This document shows, piece by piece, positions 57,154 to 64,000 of a stretch of 64,000 bases of DNA (positions are counted from its first letter, which is position 1; every line of letters begins with the position of its first letter). Source of the stretch: Hygrocybe punicea (taxonomy: Eukaryota; Basidiomycota; Agaricomycetes; Agaricales; Hygrophoraceae). The notes beneath the pieces are model-generated. The model was not told the origin of the DNA and did no database searches. It saw nothing but the letters and a program-made list of their open reading frames with translations. A program made the position numbers and the translations under genes. The stretch is taken from contig OY744464.1 of assembly GCA_963556145.1 (NCBI GenBank), positions 992,001 through 1,056,000 on the forward strand, read 5' to 3'.

Positions 57154-58450
57154 GGTCCATTCCACCATTTCAGAGACCCTGCCTTCAGATGGATAACATC
57201 ACCAGGGGTTATTCCAATATCAGCGAGGTTGCTGTCGCTAACTAGGTGAAGGATATCAGGGCCATATCCCTTCCTGTGCAGAGCCGGTTCGAAATTACGA
57301 GCGCTGGTGACACCAAGATTTTTTTCGGCATAAGCCAGGAATCGGCACAGTTTGGTTGGAGTTGGAATAGCAGGGGAAAGAGCTGTGAGTGCTTGTTCGG
57401 TCCATGCAGGCTGGACTTGAGTGGGGGTTGTAGGAACAGCACCAGCTTTGCCAAGGAGGGCCAGTACCATGGATGATACAATCGCGATATCACTTCCCTG
57501 GGATCCAGGGGCCACAGGTGTCACACTGGCTGCTTGCCTGGAGGTTCACAGCACAGCTTGGTGCTTCACTGGATCAAACGCCTCTGTGTTTGGTGGAAGA
57601 GCGATTGTGGCCTGGCCTTCATACTAAGAAAGGTTAGCACGCTTGCAACATGATTTAGAATTAGAACCACACTAACACAAGCCCGAGACCACTCTTTCAT
57701 CATGAGCGGTGTGAGTGGGAGTGTAACACCATCGTGAGCAACAAATGTATACCCTGCATCGTCATCGTTTGAATATTTCTTCTCCAGTAAACGGCAGAAT
57801 CTGGCTAGCTCGCGTTCAAGTTCAGTCAATCCATTTATGTCATTCACGCCCTCATTGTCATTCCCATTATCTTCGTCATCACTTGCACTGGTCCTTCGCT
57901 TGAGAGTGTAATATCTGGTGAGTTTCATCCTGAGAATCAAGACAATAACTCACGCTTCGCCATGATTTCTGGATGTCACCCATATCAACAAAGACAGTAA
58001 TTTTCTTGACAGAATTTTCACAGATGTTTGTCACAAGTTCCTTGTAGTCATTGATATTATCAATATCAAGTGCGTCACCTTTCCTGCGAGACACGGTGTC
58101 AATGTTTGGTGCCAAAACTAATCAAAGGCTTATAGGTGCGTACGCCTTGGCAGGTGGACACAAAACCTTGAACGGATACTGTTTCCTTTCTGTGACACTG
58201 TACTTTTCTTCACCGTGTTTCAAGAGAATGGCATTGAGGAACAGTGTGTAATTCATTGCTGTTGGAGAAATAATGAGCGTGAGTTCTTTTGTTTTGGAAT
58301 CCTTTTTATCCTTCGCCTTTGCCTTTGATCCTGGAGGGGGTGGAAGCACAGAATGATAAGTTAGTTGTGCAGAGACAGTTACTGATTGCGTTGGCAGAGT
58401 TGTTGGCAGAGCTGCGGGCTCTTCTGCTGTAGTTGACGACATAGGATGGT

Positions 58451-58588
58451 AGGAGCAGACAATGTGCAGGCACAGAAAAAATGTCCATTACATATACTAG
58501 TACATCAAAACGCCGACGATAGGAGCAGACAACGAGCAGGCACAGGAAAAAGAAAAAAACTTCATACAATATATACTAGTACATCAAA
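58451..58588. repeat. Direct repeat pair upstream of the SAM-like gene
   Basis: Units 58451-58509 and 58521-58588 share AGGAGCAGACAA, GCAGGCACAG and TATACTAGTACATCAAA. They lie between the SAM-like gene start and the 3' end of the transposase gene. Confidence 0.75.
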
Positions 58589-58615
58589 CCGGTGTTTTGC
58601 GTACTGCTAGCTAAA

Positions 58616-59674
58616 TTAGACGATGTATCCAGAGGCCTTGAAGAAACCAGACACTTTGTCTGGTGTTATATTGTGACATGCCACGTCAATTGTACACAGC
58701 GAGGTGTCATGACAATGTCGTTGGAGGAAGGCCTTGATGGACGAAAATGCTTGTTCGATAGGATTGAAATCGGGCGAGTATGGTGGAAGGAATATCAGTT
58801 TACATCCTATTGTCACATTGTTAGATGTACAAGAGCTAGATTGAGTTGAGACTTATGTGCATCATCTTCAATAAGCTCGCGGATCTCCTCAGCATGATGG
58901 ATACTACAGTTGTCGACCACAATAACACTACGGGGGCCCGGGTATGGATTGGTGAGTGGGAGCTTGTTCAACATTAGCCATATCAGCATAGCAGGTAAAA
59001 AATTGACATACCACAAGTTCTCGTAAGAATGTCAAGAATCGATGAGCAGTGACTGAACCTTCAATGATATCATGTGCGATGATACCATCAAGTGTTAGCA
59101 CAGGCAATATGGAGTAGCGCTGGCCGCGCACAAAACAGTGTCTTTGGACACATCGTTTCCCCACCATCGACCAGCCCTTTGATCTTCCCATGGTGCGGTC
59201 GTTCTTGGCAGACTCGTCAATGAACATGAACATTTCTGGATCAGGAATGTTGGTTGCTATCCTATTCATGAAGGCTGATCGGAGTAGATCATTACGTTCG
59301 ATAGCATGAGCAGAGACACTTTTGTGGGAAAAATGAAGTTGCTGGAGCGTGCGCCAAATGGTGGGCAGGGACACTTGAATACCACGCTGAATGACGAGCT
59401 CTTCTTGGATTTCATCCAGGTATAGGCAATGTCTTTGCTTTAGGAGCGCTTGGACAAAGGTAGTGTCAATGGATGTGAGGGTGTGATGGCGACCCGAGCG
59501 TCGAGCATGAGGGTTGTATACAGTGTCATATGTGCTGTGGTAGTAGAGGGTTTTGTAGACCAAGCTCTTTCGGATGCCGAGGAGGTTGCAAATTTCTTTT
59601 ACCTTGTACCCATGCACTTGGAACAAGACCGGAATGCGGGCCTTCAGGTCTCGAGAAATGGAGTGGGGCGGCAT
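58616..59674 (-). pseudogene. IS630/Tc1-type DDE_3 transposase with a lost splice donor
   Basis: Start ATG 59674 (MPPHSISRDLKARIP). A homeodomain-like helix-turn-helix (VKEICNLLGIRKSLVYKTL) is followed by the DDE core: Asp in FMFIDESAKNDRTMGR, Asp in VIVVDNCSIHH, Glu in PYSPDFNPIEQAFSSIKAF. Intron 58963-59011 is intact. The second intron (58807-58856) has a good TAG acceptor, but its donor now reads CATAAGT instead of CGTAAGT: a CG-to-CA change that removes the GT and puts TGA in frame. With the donor restored the DAR-CKL junction is in frame. No other break. About 320 aa. Confidence 0.8.
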
Positions 59675-60034
59675 AGGGCAGCGAAGGCTGTGGGCTGTGG
59701 GGTCCTACCCAACAAGCACGGCCAAACATGACCAACTGCAAATTTTTTGAAAGTTAGGATTCCGCATCTTTTCGGAAATAGCTGTAAGACTTTAGAGCCT
59801 TATAATAGTGGTTGAGACACGTGTTCAACCACTATTATAAGGCTTGTAGTGTGGGAAGGTCAGGTGATTTGTGCGTGCATCAGTCCTAATTGGGAAGTGT
59901 GATGTGACATGCCGCTCAGCTGGCCATTGAGTAGAGAATACACATTTCTTGGGTGCAGATGGTTTGTTTTTGTTGTACAAATGTGTGTGCATGAAGTATG
60001 AGACAAAAACTACCACAAATTTCAGGCATTGGTG

Positions 60035-61295
60035 TAGTGTTGCCGTAGTTCGGTTCCGAACCTAGCCGAACCCGGTTCAAACCCCGAACCGAACCCTAGG
60101 TTCAGTCCAAGTTCAGCCAAATGCTGAACCGGACCGCAGGTTCGGTTCAGGGTTTCGAGGACGGCCGGATTTCCTGAACGGCTCCAAACCGCGTCCAAAC
60201 CGCGAACGCAGATATTTTTATGGTATTTATTTCATTTGTTTTTCGTATTTCTTTACTTACTTTTTCGTGTTAAACGGGATCATGTGACCATGACACAAAG
60301 GTTTCTTCACCAACAACAACGCAGGGCCAATGAACGTGACATTGTGTCGCGTTCATGGACACAGGTAAGTCTCTTCAATTCTCTTAACTTTACTAATATT
60401 ATCTGTTACAGGAAACTCGACCGCGACCACATCACGAGCACACCACCGCAGCACAAAATGGATCCCAACACCAATGCAATGCCAACAGACGCGGGACAGC
60501 CGCAACACCGCCACCACCACCACCACCACCAGTGGTGGCAACCAGGCAACGACGACGGCAACAGCCAGCAGCAGCGCCAGCAGCAATGGCAGCAGCAGCA
60601 GTGACAGCGGCAGCGGCAACAGCAGCAGCAGCAGCAGCAACGCCGGCAGCAGCAACGCCGGCAACAGCAGCAGTTGCTGCTGCATGATGCAAGCCATCCA
60701 ACGCCAATGGACGTGGGACAGCCGCAACACCACCACCACCCGCGGCGGCAACAACAACGGCAACGACAACCATGATGGCCAGCAGCAGCAGCAATGCCGG
60801 CAGCAGCAGCAACAGCGGCAGCGGCAACGGCAACGGCAGCAGCAGGAGCGCAGGAGCAGCAGCAGCAACGGCAGCAGCAGCAGCAGCAGCAACGGCCGCG
60901 ACAGCAGCAGCAGCAGTGGCAGCAGCAACGGCGACGGCAGCAGCAGCAACGGCGACAGCAGCAGCAGTAGCGCCGGCAGCGGCAGCAACAGCAGCAGTGG
61001 CAGCAGCAGCAGCAGCAGCAGCGCCAGATGGCTCCCCCGCAGCCCAACTACCTCGCGAAGTGTAGCGCCGTATCGATTGATACGTGCCTGCCATTCGCGA
61101 GGAGAACGGAGCTCATGGGGTGAGCCCACCTCGGTCCGGGGTTCAGACCGCGTCTGAACCCAGACCGAACGCAGAGAAACGGTTCAATGCCGTCTGGGTC
61201 CAGGTTTGGCCATGCGCCAAACCGGACCCGAAGTTCAGTTCGCGGTTCCGCCAAAAAGGCTTGGAACCGGACTGAACTGAACTTCGGCAACACTA
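60035..61295. mobile_element. hAT-like non-autonomous element with a CAG tract, 1261 bp, 8-bp TSD
   Basis: Ends TAGTGTTGCCGTAGTTCGG and an inverted copy with two differences; exact TSD CATTGGTG at 60027-60034 and 61296-61303. Terminal GAACCGAACC repeats resemble the 41284 element, so the two are related. The centre is an interrupted (CAG/CAA)n tract. Confidence 0.9.
60565..61025. repeat. Interrupted CAG/CAA/GGC triplet tract, about 460 bp
   Basis: Runs of AGC/CAG broken by AAC, GGC and GAC triplets. All three frames on each strand stay open here, giving Gln-, Ser-, Ala-, Leu- and Cys-rich translations that are not genes. Confidence 0.9.
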
Positions 61296-61339
61296 CATTG
61301 GTGTCATCATTTGGGGAGTTCTGGAAAATATCATTGAAT

Positions 61340-62040
61340 TTTCATCACTGATCTGCACAGTGCCAAGCCTGACAAGCGTATGGCACTGCAATTTTGGGAT
61401 CAAAAGGTAGGTGTGTAGTTTATCTATGTACTGTAAACAACTCCGGTATTCTACAAAATTGATGGCTTCCGGGCCTTTTGTCTCAAGGAACCAGGGTGCA
61501 CAAAACTTTCAAAGAGGCCGCCTGCGCTCTTGGCCTGTTTGCTAACAACAATGAAGGTTTGCAGGCTTTTGAAGAATTAATCTCCTTTGGATCCTCTCCT
61601 GCTCAACTTTGATGGTTATTTGCACTGTTAGCTTCAGAGGGAGACCCAAATACGATGCACATTTGGAATTCATATCACTCCAACATGTCTCTTGATATTG
61701 TTGAATGTGTGTCCACCAATCCCCCAATCCCAATGTTATACAGAACCAACTTCTGCATACAATTGCAGACCTTCTTTGTGGTCTTGGCAAAAAACTATCT
61801 GACATTGGACTTGAAACTGACTACAATATGGAAACCACTGACAATATGGATGAGGCAGAGTATGAATTGATCCATGGCATGGAAATGGCTGACAACTTGA
61901 TATCATTTGCTTCCAGTCTTACATTTGAACAGGTCTGTAGTATGTCATCATCTTTCCTCATTTTCAGAACTCACGTTTTATTGAACAGAAAGAGGTATAT
62001 GAAAAACTACTGCATGTCACTTCATCTGATTGTAATGTGA
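61340..62040 (+). pseudogene. Remnant of a second Helitron helicase
   Basis: In broken frames: RMALQFWDQK, then VHKTFKEAACALGLLANNNE and GSSPAQL, then NVIQNQLLHTIADLLCGLGKKL. The T.KEA...LGLL pattern is typical of the segment before the PIF1 helicase core in agaric Helitrons. Several frameshifts and stops. Unrelated in detail to the Helitron at 44-50 kb. Confidence 0.55.
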
Positions 62041-62422
62041 CGGAATAAGCTGATAGTTTTACTTCACAAGACGATTTAGAGAAAGGGGCTTAGGTTCCGA
62101 AGGTAGTCAATCTTTAGTATGAGAGGAAGCGATTGAGATACAAGTTGATACGAATTTAAAGTCTACAGTACAAGCTGAAAGTAGACTACTTATATAGCGC
62201 AAGGAAGTGGCTATGTTAATAGGAAAGGGTTCATGGCTATGCACCAAAGCATATGGTGTAAAGGGATGAAACATGTAAGAAAGGAGATAACATACAGCAT
62301 TTGTCAAATGATATGACTAAGCGGAGGGAAATGGCAGCGCATATGTGAAAGGAATGACTAAGTAAGTAGAAGAGGAGAGGAAAGAAGAAAAGGAAAGAAA
62401 GTAAGCACGTCTTAGTAAGAAA
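62041..62422. other. No gene seen
   Basis: Purine-rich on the plus strand toward 62400 (AGGAAAGAAGAAAAGGAAAG). Nothing else recognised. Confidence 0.3.
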
Positions 62423-63004
62423 TCATAACACTCTACCGGCCGGAGAAATATATGACCACATATTATCCACCAATGTCCAACCAAGATACTGCTCACAGTC
62501 GCGGAGGAGGGGGGCAGGAAGTTTATCCTCGTGATGAAGTTCGAAAACCTGATCGAAGGTCGATAGTTCTAACGCATAATGGCGTAGTCGGTCACTGTCA
62601 TTGCATTGGAAGCATTTGAAGTGGGATGAATGAGAACGAGGATGTGAATGAGAACAAGAACGACCTCTAGGACAAAAGGGTGTGATTAGAAGGGAAGGGA
62701 GTGGAGCAGGAGTATTCAACCAGGTATTGAAGTCTCCTTCGAGAGGAATGAAGAAGGTAAAAGGTGAAAAAGAAGAAGGAGAGGGAGGAGAGGGAAAGAC
62801 TAGGTGAGCGGTAGCGATGAACTCAGCGAAATCGTCATCATAGTCCACGCATGATTCCATGTAATCCTCGTCTCCGTTGTCGATCTCCATATTCTCTAAC
62901 ATATCTGGCTCCACGATGTTGCGTCCATCATTGGAATCAAGTGGCAGGGGGCGTGAGGAGGAAAGTTCCATTGCAGGCCTGGACACATCGGTATAAGACT
63001 TCAT
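62423..63004 (-). CDS. Unknown protein, 193 aa
   Basis: ATG 63004 (MKSYTDVSRPAMELSSS), stop at 62423. Single open frame: acidic N-terminal third (MEIDNGDEDYMESCVDYDDD), a hydrophobic Pro/Ser/Phe stretch, a Ser/His-rich basic stretch (SCSHSHPRSHSSHFKCF), and a C-terminus with LRDCEQYLGWTLVDNMW. An LTR (63028-63185) sits 24 bp upstream of the ATG and must displace the original promoter. No domain recognised. Confidence 0.45.
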   Translation of the reverse strand: MKSYTDVSRPAMELSSSRPLPLDSNDGRNIVEPDMLENMEIDNGDEDYMESCVDYDDDFAEFIATAHLVFPSPPSPSSFSPFTFFIPLEGDFNTWLNTPAPLPSLLITPFCPRGRSCSHSHPRSHSSHFKCFQCNDSDRLRHYALELSTFDQVFELHHEDKLPAPLLRDCEQYLGWTLVDNMWSYISPAGRVL

Positions 63005-63027
63005 TGTCAGCGAAGCTGAGGGGACGG

Positions 63028-64000
63028 TGGAGTGGTACCGAGGTACCACTCCGGGGGCTCACGCAGGACTCGAGGGAAAGGTCAACTGGATAGGAAGGAT
63101 GGACTGACTACTACATCTGGAAGGCTACTGACTAGGTCAAACCGTGGGAACCTGATCACGTGACTGACCAGGCACAACTACTACAAGTGCCCCTCCTCCT
63201 CATGGTGACGTCCTCGTCACCATACCGCTACTAAAAGAAAACAAAAAGCAAAACAAAACTGACCAAGAAAAAAACTCTCCAGTCACGACTCCCAGTCCCT
63301 CACGATGCCCCGGGCCTTACACGTGAGGCGGGACCGTATCGTCCTCCAAGATCGTTGGGGGTGGTAGATGACCAAACTGTAACTCTGCTCTGCTCCTCCA
63401 TCCTCGAATGCCTCTGGGACTCACATCGCAGGGTAGGATAAAAACGTTCAAAACCATAAGTTCTTGTAGCCCAGGGTGTGAGTTCTTGTGATCCGAAAAT
63501 AGACTGGGTGGTTCGTGCGAAAGTAAATAGGTACGGTGCTGTCGAGCAGTGATGGTTCGTAGATAGGTCGAATATCCAATAAATGTCGAGGGTGGGGAAA
63601 GGGGATAGGACGGGACAAGGTACGGTGTAAACGGGGGAAAGGGAAAGCATACGGGTGCATTGGGCCATGCGGTGGCATCGGCGATTCTCGATATGAGGGG
63701 ACTAGCGCTGGGGTGCTAAGTGGTCGCGGCGGTGACTCGTTTGGGTCCCTACGGGTCGGGGAAGTCGCCAGGGTCGAGAACGAGGTTGCGGGGAGCTGAA
63801 CGAGGGCTCGAGGAGCCGGGTATGGTGCAAGAATCCGGCCGAGAGATGGTGACGTGGCGGAACGCGGTGGGGGTCTGGGAACGGTGGGCACGGTGGTATT
63901 GGATCGAGGTGGGGTGCTCCGGGATGGTGAACGAGTGGGCCGCGAGCTTCGTGAGTCGATCCGGGGCTGGGTATGTTGGCAGAATGGGGCCGCGCGATGG
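63028..64000 (-). mobile_element. Second copy of the short-LTR retrotransposon, opposite orientation, cut by window end
   Basis: 63028-63185 is the reverse complement of the 54364 LTR with about 10 percent differences (TGGAGTGGTACC...ACTACTACA). The purine tract (as CCCCTCCTCCTCAT) and the G-rich internal array with TGACGTGGC units follow to base 64000. The older of the two copies by LTR divergence. Confidence 0.75.

Larger units (their letters stand above)
53971..58442 (-). pseudogene. SAM-like passenger gene of the IS630-type transposon, split by a hAT-like element
   Basis: Start ATG 58442 (MSSTTAEEPAALPTTLP). Introns: 58084-58143 (60 nt), about 57905-57955 and 57612-57665; a further intron seems to follow HQAVL near 57520-57570. 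The N-terminal part reads LTLIISPTAMNYTLFLNAIL, then an acidic linker, then a block PTKLCRFLAYAEKNLGVTSA...GYGPDILHLV...LADIGITPGDVIHLK that resembles a SAM-type helical domain. It continues after the insertion with DAKRKRDEKDDGG and a C-terminal FHAPAGSMVPG...YYYCDARKE, stop at 53971-53973. The element 54232-57153 plus one GGTCCATT duplication interrupts the Asn-Gly-Pro segment; without it the frame is continuous. Multicopy relatives in agarics are recalled, not searched. Role in transposition unknown. Confidence 0.65.
53792..59784 (-). mobile_element. IS630/Tc1-type (DDE_3) transposon with a passenger gene
   Basis: About 43-bp inverted ends start CAGCTATTTCCGAAAAGATG, with a TA target (53790-53791; 59785-59786). 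It is about 3.07 kb without its nested insertions. Two minus-strand genes: transposase (58616-59674) and SAM-like protein (53971-58442). Two imperfect direct repeats of about 60-70 bp (58451-58509 and 58521-58588) lie between them. Confidence 0.8.
51455..59866. mobile_element. Palindromic 8-bp-TSD element, the outer shell of a five-element nest
   Basis: Left part 51455-51536 and right part 59785-59866 are reverse complements of about 80 bp: CACCTGACCTTCCCACACTAC at the ends, and an inner hairpin CCTTATAATAGTGGTTGA/TCAACCACTATTATAAGG in each half. Exact 8-bp duplications ATTTGTGC flank it (51447-51454 and 59867-59874). Joined across the internal insertions it would be a palindromic MITE of about 160 bp, with an IS630-type transposon sitting in its central TA. 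Confidence 0.75.

Noticed and set aside
60353..61157. Leu-rich, Cys-rich, Ala-rich and Gln/Ser-rich frames of 200-260 aa
   Set aside because: They are the six translations of one triplet tract inside a hAT-like element, so open frames are expected by composition.

Overview
This 64 kb window looks like nuclear DNA of a mushroom-forming basidiomycete (Agaricomycetes). Coding exons are separated by introns of about 45-65 nt with GT...AG ends. The repeat load is typical of agarics (tnp2/CACTA-like, pogo, Helitron and IS630/Tc1-type elements), and one gene has the form of a homobasidiomycete mating pheromone precursor. No rRNA gene, tRNA gene or CRISPR array was seen. Exon structures were rebuilt by hand from splice signals and reading-frame continuity.

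Layout. 0-2.5 kb: decayed transposon-family protein and a 0.8 kb foldback element. 3.2-4.1 kb: spliced secreted protein with Kex2-type repeats. 4.4-5.5 kb: enoyl-CoA hydratase/isomerase-like gene in at least seven exons with one frame lesion. 5.6-13.5 kb: two copies of a long inverted-repeat family, invaded by hAT-like elements, one of which holds a pogo element. 14.1-16.6 kb: multi-exon unknown gene with a C-terminal SAP/HeH-like region. 16.7-20.2 kb: tnp2-type transposase with one nonsense codon. 21.2-22.4 kb: dead copy of a 26S proteasome ATPase gene (Rpt2-like).

23.3-39.4 kb is the most gene-like part: a small unknown gene, the pheromone precursor, methionine synthase (MET6, complete in nine exons) divergent from a 2OG-Fe(II) oxygenase-like gene, an SH3 protein, a small protein with a bacterial-type bS21 core behind a hydrophobic N-terminus, and an F-box protein. 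One MITE lies in it.

40.5-51.5 kb: a Helitron Rep-helicase gene with two nonsense codons, beside an oppositely oriented unknown gene split by a hAT-like element. 51.5-59.9 kb: a five-element nest. A palindromic 8-bp-TSD element contains an IS630/Tc1-type transposon; a 2.25 kb foldback sits in the TA beside that transposon. The transposon carries a transposase and a SAM-like passenger gene; the passenger is split by a hAT-like element, itself split by a short-LTR (TRIM-like) retrotransposon. 60.0-64 kb: another hAT-like element with a CAG tract, a second helicase remnant, a small unknown gene, and a second TRIM copy leaving the window.

Several transposon genes are broken mainly by CGA-to-TGA stops or by CG-to-CA change at a splice donor, the pattern expected from decay of methylated CpG. 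The host-type genes at 26-39 kb mostly keep intact splice sites and frames.
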